From NCBI GenBank assembly GCA_020632885.1, contig JACKEQ010000006.1, positions 205,829 through 269,828 of the forward strand: a stretch of 64,000 nt of DNA, written 5' to 3'. Within the stretch, counting starts at the first letter, position 1. Each line of letters begins with the position of its first letter. Below are positions 33,152 to 43,048 of this stretch, piece by piece. Both the position numbers and the translations under genes were made by a program. Under the pieces are notes generated by a model, which saw nothing but the letters and a program-made list of their open reading frames with translations, was not told the origin of the DNA and did no database searches. Origin of the DNA: Alphaproteobacteria bacterium. Lineage in GTDB: Bacteria; Myxococcota_A; UBA796; GCA-2862545.

Positions 33152-36100
33152 ATGCTCACCTGGCTGCTGGTCGCAGGGCTCGCACACGCGGCGGACGACG
33201 CGCTGCGCACCACCGTGCAGGCCGCGAACGCGGAGGCCAACACCCTCGTGAACGACGGCCGGTTCGCGGAGGCCCTCGAGGTCGCCCTGCGCGCCCAGCA
33301 GAAGGCGAAGGGGCTCGGCAAGGCCGACTCCACCCGGCTGATCTCGGACCTCAAGGTGGCCGACGCGCTGGCCGGTCTCGAGCGGTACGACGAGGCCGAG
33401 CCGGCCTACCAGTCGATCGTGGACCGCGTGAACAAGCTGAACGAGCTCGAGCACTACCAGGCGGTCGCGTTGCTGCTGGCGTGCTCCGGGCTCGGCGCGA
33501 TCTGGCAGGCGCGGGGCGATCTGCAGGAAGCGCGCGAGTGGCACGAGGCGGCCTGGCAGTTCCTCACCACCAACCAGCTCTACGTGGAGGCGCGGTTCCA
33601 GATCGCCTCGGCGTACGCCGACACCTGTGAGGCCCAGGGCGACTGGGCGACGGCGCGCACCCTGCGCGAGTGGGTGCTCGCGAGCCTGCAGAACGAGAAG
33701 CCGGACGGCGACCCCCAGATCGCGGCCGCCCGCATGGCCCTCGCCGACCTCATGATCTCCGTGGGCGAGGTGGACACCGCCCTCGATCACCTGCTGGTGG
33801 CACGGGCGATCTTCGCGTCCGCCGGGCTCCACGACCGGGTCGCCATGGCCGCGCGGGCGCGCGGGGATGCGCTGGTGCGCGCCGACCGTCTCGAGGAGGC
33901 CCGGGAGGTCCTCGACGAAGCGACGATCCTGTACCAGCAGGCCTTCCCCGACGGAGCGCGACGCCAGGAGATCCTGCGGAGCCGCATGGCCCTCGCCGTC
34001 GCCCTGGGCCGGCCCCTCGAGGCGGTCGCGATCCAGCGGGAGGTCGTCGAGCTGGTGGCGGCCTCCACCACGCCCGACAACCCGTGGCTCGCGACCCAGC
34101 GCGTGCAGCTCGCCTCTATGCTCGCCGAGGCCGCCGCGTTCGACGAGGCCCGCGAGCTCCTCGACACCGCCGAGGCCGACCTGGTCACGGCCCTGGGCCC
34201 CGAAGACCGCCAGCTCTGGCCCGTTCGCGTCGCGCGCGCCCAGATCCTCAGGGCCGAAGCGCGGTACGAGGAGTCGCTCTCGCTCTTCGAGCAGGTCGCG
34301 GCGGGCGCCACGGACCCCGACATGCTGGAGATCCGCGTGTACGCCATCAGCGCGGTACCCGCCGTGCTGGCCCAGCTGTCGAGGCTCGAGGCGGCCGAGC
34401 GTGCCTGGCTGGAGGCGATCCAGACGCTCGAGGAGCTCCTCGGACCCACCGCGGGCGACGTCGCCCAGGCGAGGAACGGGTACGGGGTGCTGCTCCTGGA
34501 GCGCGGCAGGCTGGACGAGGCGGAGGCGCTGTTCGAGGGCGCCCTCCAGTCCCTCGAGACCACCCTGGGTCCCGAGCATCCCGACCTCTCCGCCCCGCTC
34601 AACAACCTGGCGATGGCGCTCGATCTCCGTGGTGACCTGCTCCGGGCCGAGGACCTGCTGGAGCGGTCGGCGGCGCTCACCGAGAGCGTGTTCGGTGCCG
34701 ACCACCTCGAGCTCGCCGTCCCCCTCACGAACCTCGCCACGGTGGCCATGACCCGAGGCGACGACGCCGCGGCACGCCGGCTGCTCACCCGGAGCCTGGA
34801 GCTCAAAGAGGCGGCCCTCGGACGCGAGAACCCCGAGCTCGCGGTCACCCTCGACTCGCTCTCACGGGTCGAGCTGTGGGCTGGCGACCACGACCGTGCC
34901 GAGCAGCTCGCGCGGCGCTCCCTCGCGATCCGGGAGGCCGCGCTGGGCCCCGAGCACCTCGACGTGGCCACCAGCCTGGCCGGTCTCGTCCAGGTCCTGC
35001 TGATGGCCAGGCGCACCGACGAGGTCGAACCCCTGCTCGACCGTGCCGAGGCCCTGGTGGCCGATCGGGGGTCCAACCTGACGGAGTCCGTGTCCAAGCT
35101 CCGGATCACGCTCTCGAGCCAGCAGGGCGACCACGCCCGCGCCGTGGCCCTCGGCGAGGCGCTGCTCCCGGACGTGCGTGCCCGCTGGGGCCCAGGAGCG
35201 CCCGGCACCCTCGACCTCGAGGTGCTCGTGGCCCGTGAGATCCTGCTGGCGGGAAGGCAGGAGGAGGCTCGCGAGCGCCTGCAGGACCTGCTCGACAGGT
35301 CGGAGCACGCCCTGCTCGACACCCTCGGCGGGCTCGCCGAGCGCGAGCGTCTGGCCCTCGTCCGCCAGCACCGCATCGTGCTCGACGCGTTCCTCCAGGC
35401 CCATGCGGACACCGGCGGCGACCCCGCCGTGGCCTACGCGGCGATCCTGCGCACCCGGGGTCTGGCGAGCCGTTCGCTCGCCTCGGAGACGCCCGCCCGC
35501 CTGGCCACCTCCGACCCCGAGGCCTTCCGGGAGCTCCGGAGGGTGAAGGCCGAGCTCGCCACGGCCCTGCACGCCGGCGGTGCCGATCCCGACGCCGTGC
35601 TGGCGCTCACGGACGCCAAGGAGGCCCTGCAGCGGCGCCTGGCGGCCGCCGTGTCCGCCGAGGCCGCCGCCGTGGACGCGCTCACGCCGCACGATCTGTG
35701 CGCCTCCCTGCCCCCGCGGACCGCGGTGCTCGAGCTGGTCCAGAGAGGGGTGGGCTTCAACGAGGCGGCCACCGAGACCGGCCTGACCTACGACGCCTAC
35801 CTGCTCACCCCGGCCTGCGAGCTCGTGCTCACCCAGCTCGGCGACGCGGGCTCCATCGACGGCCAGATCGAGCGCTACCGGGAGCTCCTCGCCAGCCGGG
35901 CACCCACGTCGCGGGTGGACCGCCAGGGGAAGAAGGTGCGCAAGGCCGTGTTCGACCCCCTCGAGGGCGCACTGGCGGACGCGGACGCCGTGCAGGTCGT
36001 GCCGGACGGGGCCTTCGCGTCCCTCGCGTTCGCCACGCTGCCCACCTCGGGCGGTCACCTGCTCGACCGGTACGCGTTCCGGACCCTGGACGCCGCCGTG

Positions 36101-36853
36101 GACGCCGTGCCCCGCGAGGCCCCCGTGCCTGCCGGGCCTGCGGTGGTGGTCGGGGGCGTGGACTACGGGTCGGCGGGCGAGCCCGGGACCTCCCGCGCGT
36201 CCTGTGCCGCCGGATTCCCCCCGCTCCCGGGCACCTCTGCGGAGGCCGACGCCGTGGGCGCGATGCTGGCGCCCCTCGGGGACGTGCGGCGGCTCGGCGG
36301 ACAGGCCGCCGACGAGACCGGCGTGGTCGAGGCCCTCGAGGGGGCGCGCATGCTCCACCTCGCCACACACGGGTTCTTCGCGACGGGCGCCTGCCGCTCG
36401 GCGCTCGACGGGACGGGAGACGTGGGCGGGCTGAACCCCATGCTGCTCTCGGGGCTGGCGCTCGCGGGGGCCAACACCGACCCCGCGGCCATCTGGACGG
36501 CCGAGGAGATCGCGACCCTGGCCCTCCAGGACGTCGATCTGGTCGTGCTCTCGGCCTGCGAGTCCGGGCTCGGCGAGGTGGCGGTGGGCGAAGGGGTGCT
36601 CGGCCTGCAGCGCGCGTTCGCCCTCTCGGGCGCCCGGGCCACCATCACCAGCCTCTGGCCGGTGGACGACACCGCGACCCGCGACCTGATGACGCGGTTC
36701 TACACGGCCCTCCTCGCCGACCCCGCCCGCGACGAGGCCGCCGCCCTGCGCAAGGCTCAGCGGGGCCTGCGGGACGCCAACCTCGCCACGACCGGCGAAG
36801 CGCGACCCGAGACCTGGGGCGCGTTCGTGGTCTCGGGCCAGGCGCGCAGGTGA
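33152..36853 (+). CDS. Exported TPR-CHAT protease
   Basis: 1233 aa from ATG 33152, with a signal peptide (LTWLLVAGLAHAA). About ten or more TPR units fill residues ~40-700 (for example YDEAEPAYQSIVD, LDEAEALFEGAL, HLDVATSLAGLV). A C-terminal CHAT domain (caspase-like peptidase, ~830-1230) carries the catalytic His in LHLATHGFF (~H1073) and Cys in VLSACESGLGE (~C1136); both are intact. The stop overlaps the start of the cyclase gene (GTGA at 36850). CHAT peptidases bound to TPRs are known in conflict and signalling systems such as the CRISPR-linked Craspase; what this one cleaves is unknown. Confidence 0.92.
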   Translation: MLTWLLVAGLAHAADDALRTTVQAANAEANTLVNDGRFAEALEVALRAQQKAKGLGKADSTRLISDLKVADALAGLERYDEAEPAYQSIVDRVNKLNELEHYQAVALLLACSGLGAIWQARGDLQEAREWHEAAWQFLTTNQLYVEARFQIASAYADTCEAQGDWATARTLREWVLASLQNEKPDGDPQIAAARMALADLMISVGEVDTALDHLLVARAIFASAGLHDRVAMAARARGDALVRADRLEEAREVLDEATILYQQAFPDGARRQEILRSRMALAVALGRPLEAVAIQREVVELVAASTTPDNPWLATQRVQLASMLAEAAAFDEARELLDTAEADLVTALGPEDRQLWPVRVARAQILRAEARYEESLSLFEQVAAGATDPDMLEIRVYAISAVPAVLAQLSRLEAAERAWLEAIQTLEELLGPTAGDVAQARNGYGVLLLERGRLDEAEALFEGALQSLETTLGPEHPDLSAPLNNLAMALDLRGDLLRAEDLLERSAALTESVFGADHLELAVPLTNLATVAMTRGDDAAARRLLTRSLELKEAALGRENPELAVTLDSLSRVELWAGDHDRAEQLARRSLAIREAALGPEHLDVATSLAGLVQVLLMARRTDEVEPLLDRAEALVADRGSNLTESVSKLRITLSSQQGDHARAVALGEALLPDVRARWGPGAPGTLDLEVLVAREILLAGRQEEARERLQDLLDRSEHALLDTLGGLAERERLALVRQHRIVLDAFLQAHADTGGDPAVAYAAILRTRGLASRSLASETPARLATSDPEAFRELRRVKAELATALHAGGADPDAVLALTDAKEALQRRLAAAVSAEAAAVDALTPHDLCASLPPRTAVLELVQRGVGFNEAATETGLTYDAYLLTPACELVLTQLGDAGSIDGQIERYRELLASRAPTSRVDRQGKKVRKAVFDPLEGALADADAVQVVPDGAFASLAFATLPTSGGHLLDRYAFRTLDAAVDAVPREAPVPAGPAVVVGGVDYGSAGEPGTSRASCAAGFPPLPGTSAEADAVGAMLAPLGDVRRLGGQAADETGVVEALEGARMLHLATHGFFATGACRSALDGTGDVGGLNPMLLSGLALAGANTDPAAIWTAEEIATLALQDVDLVVLSACESGLGEVAVGEGVLGLQRAFALSGARATITSLWPVDDTATRDLMTRFYTALLADPARDEAAALRKAQRGLRDANLATTGEARPETWGAFVVSGQARR

Positions 36854-38706
36854 ACGCGACCCGCGCCCTCGCGCTCGGCCTGTGCTCCACGCTCCTGGTG
36901 GAGGCGCTGTGGACCGTCGGCGTGCTGGAGGGCGTGGAGGCCGACCTCGTCGACCGCTGGCACACGGTGCGCGGCCCACGCCACGACATGGACCTGCCGA
37001 TCGTCGTGGTGGCCGTGGACGACGCCTCCCTCGAGCGCATCCCCGACCCCTTCGTGTTCTGGGGCCCGCGGTTCGCCACGGCCTTCGCGACGCTCCGCGA
37101 GCACGGGGCCACCGTGGTGGGTCTCGACTTCCTCACCAAGGTGAGCGGCGAGGACTTCTTCCGCCGGAACGGCTTCGAGGACCACCCCATCGCACGCACG
37201 TGGGACAGCGGTTTTCGCCGTGAGCTCTTCCAGGGCGACGTCGTGCTGGTCGCATCCCGGGGTTCGGGAGACGGCGAGGACCGCCTGGACATGCCGATGA
37301 GCGAGAACCTCCTCGTGCTCGGCGATGCGCGGGCCCGCGTGGGTCTCGACAACCTCCCCCACGACACCGACGGCACCGTGCGGCGCTTCCGGCCCGTGGT
37401 GAACCCCGAGCTGGTCGAGGTCGCCAAGGCCCCGATCCACGCGCTGTCCACGGTGCTCGTGCTCCACCACCTCGGCCTCGAGGCGAAGGGGGACGCGTGG
37501 ACCCTCGCGGGCCGATCGATCCCCGCGACCGACGCGACCGTGCCCATCGTCTACCGCGGCCCGACCGGCACCTGGCCCCGCGTGCCCTTCTGGAAGCTCA
37601 CCGAGCCCGGCGCCCTCGGCCCCGACGAGGCCGCGCTCCTGAAGGGTGCCATCGTGCTCGTGGGCTCCACGCACGCGAGCTCCACGGACCTCCTGCGCAC
37701 CCCGTGGGGGCCCCCGTTGATGCCGGGGGTCGAGGTCCACGCCAACGCGGTGGGCACGCTGCTCTCGGGCCATCGGCTCGCGTCGCCCGGGGGTCCGTTC
37801 CGGGCGCTCGGCGTGGGGTTGCTCGCCTCGCTGGTGGCCTTCGTCCTCCTCCGGCTCGAGACGCGGAGCGCGGCGGCCGTGGGTCTCGCCGTCCTCGCGG
37901 GCATGCCCCTGCTCGGCCTCCTCGCCTTCGTCGCCCTCGACACCGCGCTGCCGGTGGCGTCCGCCTCGCTCGCGATCGCCACGGTGGGCACGGCCTCCCT
38001 GGGCTGGCGCTACCTCGGCGAGGAGCGCGAGAAGCGGCACCTGCGCCAGGTGTTCGGCCGGTACGTCTCGGACGCCGTGGTTGCCGACATCCTCTCGTCG
38101 CCCGAGGGACTCAGGCTCGGCGGCGACCGGCGTGTGGTGACCGTGCTCTTCTCGGACATCCGCAACTTCACGACCCTCTCGGAGCGTCTCACCCCCGAGG
38201 AGACCGTGGAGATGCTCAACGTGTGGTTCGACCGCGCGTGCGCACCGATCCTCGAGCAGGGTGGCGTGGTGGACAAGTTCATCGGCGACGCCGTGATGGC
38301 GGTGTTCGGAGCGCCCGTGCACACCGACGACCACGCCGATCGCGCCATCGCCGCCGCGCGCGGACTGTCCGCCGCTGCCGACGGGTTGGTGCCCTGGATG
38401 GAGGCGCGGTTCCCGGACCGCGACCTGCCCCGCTTCGACGTGGGCATCGGCATCCACACGGGGGCAGCGGTGATCGGGAACATCGGGTTCGAGCGGCGCA
38501 CGGAGTACACGGCCATCGGGGATGCCGTGAACGTCGCGTCGCGGCTGGAGGGGCTCACGAAGACGGTCGGGTGCAGGCTGCTCGTGAGCCGGGCCACCCT
38601 GGCCGCCTCGCGGATGTCGCCCGCGACCGGACGAACGGCGGAGATGGCGGTAAAGGGGAGAGAGGAGCCCGTACAGGTCGTGGAGATCCTGGTGGAGGGA
38701 GCATGA
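36850..38706 (+). CDS. CHASE2-domain class III adenylate cyclase
   Basis: 618 aa. An N-terminal helix precedes a CHASE2-type extracellular sensor (~residues 40-290; PIVVVAVDDASLERI, VVGLDFLTK, IVLVGSTHASSTDLLRTPW). Three membrane helices (~325-400) lead to a class III cyclase domain with VTVLFSDIRNFT (metal Asp), DKFIGDAVMAVFGAP and YTAIGDAVNVASRLEG. All residues needed for activity look present, so cAMP (or cGMP) production is expected in the cytoplasm. The GTG start overlaps the CHAT gene and its stop overlaps the FecR-like gene (ATGA), so the three genes are one translational unit. Confidence 0.93.
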   Translation: MNATRALALGLCSTLLVEALWTVGVLEGVEADLVDRWHTVRGPRHDMDLPIVVVAVDDASLERIPDPFVFWGPRFATAFATLREHGATVVGLDFLTKVSGEDFFRRNGFEDHPIARTWDSGFRRELFQGDVVLVASRGSGDGEDRLDMPMSENLLVLGDARARVGLDNLPHDTDGTVRRFRPVVNPELVEVAKAPIHALSTVLVLHHLGLEAKGDAWTLAGRSIPATDATVPIVYRGPTGTWPRVPFWKLTEPGALGPDEAALLKGAIVLVGSTHASSTDLLRTPWGPPLMPGVEVHANAVGTLLSGHRLASPGGPFRALGVGLLASLVAFVLLRLETRSAAAVGLAVLAGMPLLGLLAFVALDTALPVASASLAIATVGTASLGWRYLGEEREKRHLRQVFGRYVSDAVVADILSSPEGLRLGGDRRVVTVLFSDIRNFTTLSERLTPEETVEMLNVWFDRACAPILEQGGVVDKFIGDAVMAVFGAPVHTDDHADRAIAAARGLSAAADGLVPWMEARFPDRDLPRFDVGIGIHTGAAVIGNIGFERRTEYTAIGDAVNVASRLEGLTKTVGCRLLVSRATLAASRMSPATGRTAEMAVKGREEPVQVVEILVEGA

Positions 38707-39338
38707 TCGTCCTGTCGCTGTCCGCGTTCGCCGCCGCGCCCGACCTCGCGCTCGCCACCGACGTGTCTGGCGAGGTCGTGCTGAAGGGCGCCACGCCCGC
38801 GCCCCTCGTGGCGTTCTCGAAGGTGCGGGAGGGCGACGTGCTCGTGCTCCCGGGTGATTCCCGGGTCCAGCTCACCTGGTTCGAAGACGGTCACTCCGAC
38901 ACGTATGCAGGTCCCCTGGAGCTCGTGGTGGGCGGGTCCACCGCGCCCGTGGCGCGCCAGGCGGGCGACGCCCTCGTGGGCCAGGCCCTCGCGGACCTCC
39001 CGGCCCTCCTCCAGCGGGCGGAGATGGACAAGGGAGGTCACACGCTCGTGCGCGGAGAGGCCGTGGCCGCGGTCCCCCTCGACGAGGACGAGCTGGCCGA
39101 GCTCGCGGAGGCCCAGAAGCGCTACGACGCCCTGCGCGCCGGAGCCCCCGAGGCGGACGTCGTGCCGGAGCTCTACCTGGCCTCCGTGCAGCTCGCCCTC
39201 GGCCAGCGTGACGCCGCCCGGAAGACCCTTGATGGTGCTACGGCCCGCTGTGCGGCCTGCCCGGCCCCCCGCCGCCTCCTCGACGCCCTCGGGCACACGA
39301 CGCCAGCGGCAGGAGCGCCCGTCACGGGTCCGGGGTGA
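38703..39338 (+). CDS. FecR-like exported protein
   Basis: 211 aa. A signal peptide (MIVLSLSAFAAAP) precedes a FecR-type beta domain (SGEVVLKGATPAPLVAFSKVREGDVLVLPGDSRVQLTWFEDG region), and a TPR-like helical tail with CAACPAP Cys follows. FecR domains bind envelope ligands or modulate regulators. It closes the CHAT-cyclase operon. Its 3' end overlaps the convergent lipoprotein gene by 17 bp. Confidence 0.8.
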   Translation: MIVLSLSAFAAAPDLALATDVSGEVVLKGATPAPLVAFSKVREGDVLVLPGDSRVQLTWFEDGHSDTYAGPLELVVGGSTAPVARQAGDALVGQALADLPALLQRAEMDKGGHTLVRGEAVAAVPLDEDELAELAEAQKRYDALRAGAPEADVVPELYLASVQLALGQRDAARKTLDGATARCAACPAPRRLLDALGHTTPAAGAPVTGPG

Positions 39339-41616
39339 GGCGCAGGCGCAGCGCGACCGTCGGGGCCCCGGGCAGCGCGCTGTAGCGCCCGTCCGCCCCC
39401 AGCACCGCGCCCCCGTCGTCCACGCTGAAGGCGACGAGGTCCTCCCACAGCCCACCGACGAGGCGAGCGGCGGGCGCGGCACCGAGGTCGGCGGTCTGGG
39501 TCCATGCCGGCACCTGCTGAGCTCCCGGCTGCTGGGGGAGCGCCCCCGCGGGGATGTCGCAGGGCTGGACGTCGAAGGAGGCCATGCCAGACGCGTCGAC
39601 GGACGCAGAAGCGACCGCTGAGCACACCGGGGAGCCCGTGACGTCGAGGACCTCGAACGTGCCGGACCAGCTGCCCGCCGCAGGAGCGACGGGTGTGCCC
39701 ACACGTCGGGCCCGGAAGTCGAGGAAGTCCCCGACGTTGGTACCGAAGACCGTGAAGATGGAGAGGTACGCGGGCGGGTGCGCAGCCTCGAGGCTGTCCG
39801 TGCCGACCGCCATGGGCACCGTATGGATGTACTCGGGGTCGAACGCCGAGGAGCGGCTGGCCACGGTCACGGTGAGCTGATCCCCGTTGGCCGCGCCCTC
39901 GCGCACGTCCACGATGGCCGTCTGCAGGGAGCCGAGCAGGATGGTCTCGACGTAGCCGTCCAGGACGGGGGTGAGCACGGGAGTGGCGTCCGCGTCGAGG
40001 GTGGACCACGCCGGGTACCAGGTCGCCCCGGGATAGGGAAGGTCGAAGCGCCACAGGCCGTCGACGCCCGGCGGCAGGGGGGCCGGCGGTGGCGGCGGCG
40101 GTGGCGGCGTGTACGGGGTCGCCGCGAGCCGGAGCTCCTGGATCAGGGGGATCGTCTGGCCGAAGATGTCGACGGGCATCGACACCTCCGCCGAGCCCAC
40201 GAAGGCGGGCTCCCCACCGGCGTCCACCCCGAAGCGTCCCGTGAACGGGCCGTCTCCATCCGGCGTGCCGTCGACGGGCTCCTCGTCCCAGTACGCGAAG
40301 CCGTGCAGCAGACCGTCCCCCCCCGGGGTCGCCTCCAGCCACACGGTGCCGTGCACCCACGTGAACCCACCATCCGGCGTGAAGGAGCAGCCGTCCACGG
40401 CCGACCCCTGGAGCGCGGGCGAGCCCGATGCGTCCCACTGGAGCTCGAAGCGGCCCCCACATGTGGCCGTAGGTGCGGTGGTGAGCGTGGACCCCAGCGC
40501 GTACGGTCCGCGCCAGGACGGGCCCGGGTCTGCGAGGTCACCGACGATCCCGACATCGAACGGGTCCGCGTCTGCCGGGTCGGTGACGCCGGGGGGCATG
40601 CCGGTCGCGGGAGGGTCCTCCGGAGCGGGTGCGGGCGGCGGAGGTGGCGGCACGACGGGGTCGACCGCAGGGACCTCACACGGTTCGTTCGGGTTTGGCG
40701 GGCTCGCTGGCACCACGCGGTCCACCTGGACCCAGTACGGCCCCTCGACCGCGCCACAGTCCGCCGGCACGATCCCGCCATCGAGACCACAGGACGCGGC
40801 AGAGCCCACGAACGGCAGGAAGCCCACGCGAACGGCACCCGGCGCGAGCACGCCCAGCGCGAGCGGCCCGTCCTGGCCGTCCCACGTGGCGGCTCCAGCG
40901 AGCTCGTTCCCCGCTCCGTCCTGAACGGTGACCACGGTGGCGTGACCGGTCGGGAGGTCGCCCCAGGACACGGTGTACTCCGACACGCCGTCCGCCACGA
41001 AGCCGTACCAGTCGTCGACGACAGCCGTGGGCTCGGGGCTCTCCCCTCGCGTGAGCCACCCCTGGACGGGCACGTTGGTCGGGATGGGCGAAGCGCCGTC
41101 CGGAGTGTCGTTGGGCTCGTGGCAGTCGGGGATCGTGGTGATCTCCACCGTGAAGCCGGCGCCGAGCGACGGGAACGCCTGGCCCGCCTCGGAGATGTCG
41201 AGGTCCACACCCAGCGTGAGGTCCACGTCGGGACGCGCCTCGAAGACGAGGGACACGGGCAGGTCGCCCGTGGAGAGGCCCGCAGCGCGGGTGTCGCCCT
41301 CGCCGAGGTCCGCGAACACGGCCGCCAGCACGGTCCCGTCGGCGCCACGGACCGGGGAGGTCGTCAAGGTGATGCGATGGGGAGACGAACCGGGCGGGGT
41401 GCGGAACGTCGCGGTCTCCCGCACGCCGCCGTCCTCCACGTCGAAGGCGATCCAGCGCACCTGGGTGGTGGACGCGGGGGCCGAGCAGTCCGCGGCATCC
41501 TCGGGCAGCACCTCCGGATCGCCGGCAGTCGGGGGCGGGCAGATGTCCGTGTCGTCGGTGGAGGACGGCTGGGGACAGCCGGCGAGGACGAGCAGCACGA
41601 GCAGGGGACGGGGCAT
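39322..41616 (-). CDS. Large Pro-rich lipoprotein, unknown function
   Basis: 764 aa from ATG 41616, just before the signal MPRPLLVLLVLAGC with its lipobox Cys. The mature protein is beta-rich with several Pro runs (PPPPPPAPAPEDPP; PYTPPPPPPPPAPLPP), acidic and Thr-rich patches, and a DCHEPNDTPDGASPI segment like bacterial pre-peptidase C-terminal (PPC) domains. I infer an outer-membrane-anchored surface protein made of several beta-sandwich modules. No catalytic motif is recognised. Confidence 0.8.
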   Translation of the reverse strand: MPRPLLVLLVLAGCPQPSSTDDTDICPPPTAGDPEVLPEDAADCSAPASTTQVRWIAFDVEDGGVRETATFRTPPGSSPHRITLTTSPVRGADGTVLAAVFADLGEGDTRAAGLSTGDLPVSLVFEARPDVDLTLGVDLDISEAGQAFPSLGAGFTVEITTIPDCHEPNDTPDGASPIPTNVPVQGWLTRGESPEPTAVVDDWYGFVADGVSEYTVSWGDLPTGHATVVTVQDGAGNELAGAATWDGQDGPLALGVLAPGAVRVGFLPFVGSAASCGLDGGIVPADCGAVEGPYWVQVDRVVPASPPNPNEPCEVPAVDPVVPPPPPPAPAPEDPPATGMPPGVTDPADADPFDVGIVGDLADPGPSWRGPYALGSTLTTAPTATCGGRFELQWDASGSPALQGSAVDGCSFTPDGGFTWVHGTVWLEATPGGDGLLHGFAYWDEEPVDGTPDGDGPFTGRFGVDAGGEPAFVGSAEVSMPVDIFGQTIPLIQELRLAATPYTPPPPPPPPAPLPPGVDGLWRFDLPYPGATWYPAWSTLDADATPVLTPVLDGYVETILLGSLQTAIVDVREGAANGDQLTVTVASRSSAFDPEYIHTVPMAVGTDSLEAAHPPAYLSIFTVFGTNVGDFLDFRARRVGTPVAPAAGSWSGTFEVLDVTGSPVCSAVASASVDASGMASFDVQPCDIPAGALPQQPGAQQVPAWTQTADLGAAPAARLVGGLWEDLVAFSVDDGGAVLGADGRYSALPGAPTVALRLRLTPDP

Positions 41617-41698
41617 GGGGCCTTCCAGCAGGGGTGAGTGTGCCTTCGCCCGGCCCACGTCCTCGTGGGTCCGGGTGCAGCCCGAGGTTGCAGGGCCG

Positions 41699-43048
41699 CT
41701 ACACGAGCCTCACGCCCTCGGCGTCCCAGACCACGAGGTTCGCCCGGCCCACCACCGGGACTGCCCCCTGCGGAGTCCTCCCGAGCTCCAGTGGATCCTC
41801 TCCGTCCGGGCCGTGGAGCATTGTGCCCGTCCGCAGCACCAGCCGTCCCGCACTCCCTCCGACCAGCCGCGCGTCCGCACGCCACACCACGGCCCGATCG
41901 CGGTAGAGCACCGTGCCCTGGCCGTCGAGCCGCTCGGCCTCCTCGGCGGTCGGGTCCGTGAGGCGCCACGTCGGTAGCGCCTGGTCGACCGCATAGGTGT
42001 CCCCGGGACCCAGGGCCACCGCCGGCGCCACGTGCCGCCCGTCCTCGTCGTTCGCGACACGAGGGTCGCCGAGGCCCTCCTCCTCCGGGTCGCTCGCGTA
42101 GAGCACCACCCGCGGGCCCTCCTGGAAGCGCTGAGCGACGGCCAGCTCGCCGAAGCGCCGCCAGCGCAGGGGCAGCCCACCCGTGAGGAGCACGTCGTGC
42201 TCGTAGTGGGACAGGCTGTACCGGGCGTCCGCGGAGAGCTCGATACGCACGGGGTCGTTGTCCTCGTAGCCCCAGAGCTTCTTGCCGTGACCGATGGGCC
42301 AGTCGTGCTCGCTCGACACCCAGGGCACCCGACGGTCGCGGCTCCCCGCCCACCAGTCGTACACGCAGCGGAACCCCGACCAGCCCACGCGCCCGAGGGG
42401 ATCGTCGTGCAGCCACATGCCGTACGGGCCCCGCACGGTCGGCCGGGAACCGAGCGTCCACCGGCCCTGGCCCGTGCGCACGGGAACCTCGACGTGGCCG
42501 GGCGGTCCGCGAAGGCCGGTCGCGAGGTCCACCGTGCCCTCCGCGTCGTCCAGGAAGACCCCTTCCCCCGTGCAGCGAACGGCCTGGGCCACCCGCGTCG
42601 CCACGGGCGCGTAGTCGAGGGCGGGCGTCCAGGGGATCCACGGACCCGCCGGCAGCCTCGGGAGCACCTCCCGGCCGGCCGGTGCCAGCCCCTCCCCGGG
42701 CTCGAGCTCCAGCGCGGCGTCCAGCGCCACCGGCAGGCTCGCGAGGCCCATGAAGGTCCGCACGGGGTCGCAAGCCGCGATCCCCTCCTCCCACAGGAGC
42801 TCCTCGTCGGGCTCGCTGGCGGGTGCCCGGACGAGCAGCGTGCGCACCGTGCCCAGCCAGTCCAGCACGTCGAGGTCCTCGGGCCGGGTCGCGACCACCA
42901 CGACGGGGTCGGGAGCCCCGAGGGACGGCGGCAGGAGCGGTCCGGCGCGATGCCCGAGCCCCTCGAGCACGGTGGCGGCCTCGCGCGGCGACCACGCGTA
43001 GCGGCCGGAGAGGTCGGCCGGGAACAGCACGCCGACCCGCGGGCTCAC
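41699..43048 (-). CDS. Hypothetical protein coupled to a CoA-transferase
   Basis: 449 aa from GTG 43048, which overlaps the stop of the CoA-transferase (GTGA at 43045-43048). The first ~90 residues look alpha/beta (VGVLFPADLSGRYAW, PDPVVVVATRPEDLDVL); the rest is beta-rich with many Trp and Gly (YDWWAGSRDRRVPWVSSEHDWP). No signal peptide or membrane helix. The family is not recognised. Translational coupling suggests a shared pathway with the CoA-transferase, but nothing in the sequence names it. Confidence 0.75.
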   Translation of the reverse strand: MSPRVGVLFPADLSGRYAWSPREAATVLEGLGHRAGPLLPPSLGAPDPVVVVATRPEDLDVLDWLGTVRTLLVRAPASEPDEELLWEEGIAACDPVRTFMGLASLPVALDAALELEPGEGLAPAGREVLPRLPAGPWIPWTPALDYAPVATRVAQAVRCTGEGVFLDDAEGTVDLATGLRGPPGHVEVPVRTGQGRWTLGSRPTVRGPYGMWLHDDPLGRVGWSGFRCVYDWWAGSRDRRVPWVSSEHDWPIGHGKKLWGYEDNDPVRIELSADARYSLSHYEHDVLLTGGLPLRWRRFGELAVAQRFQEGPRVVLYASDPEEEGLGDPRVANDEDGRHVAPAVALGPGDTYAVDQALPTWRLTDPTAEEAERLDGQGTVLYRDRAVVWRADARLVGGSAGRLVLRTGTMLHGPDGEDPLELGRTPQGAVPVVGRANLVVWDAEGVRLV

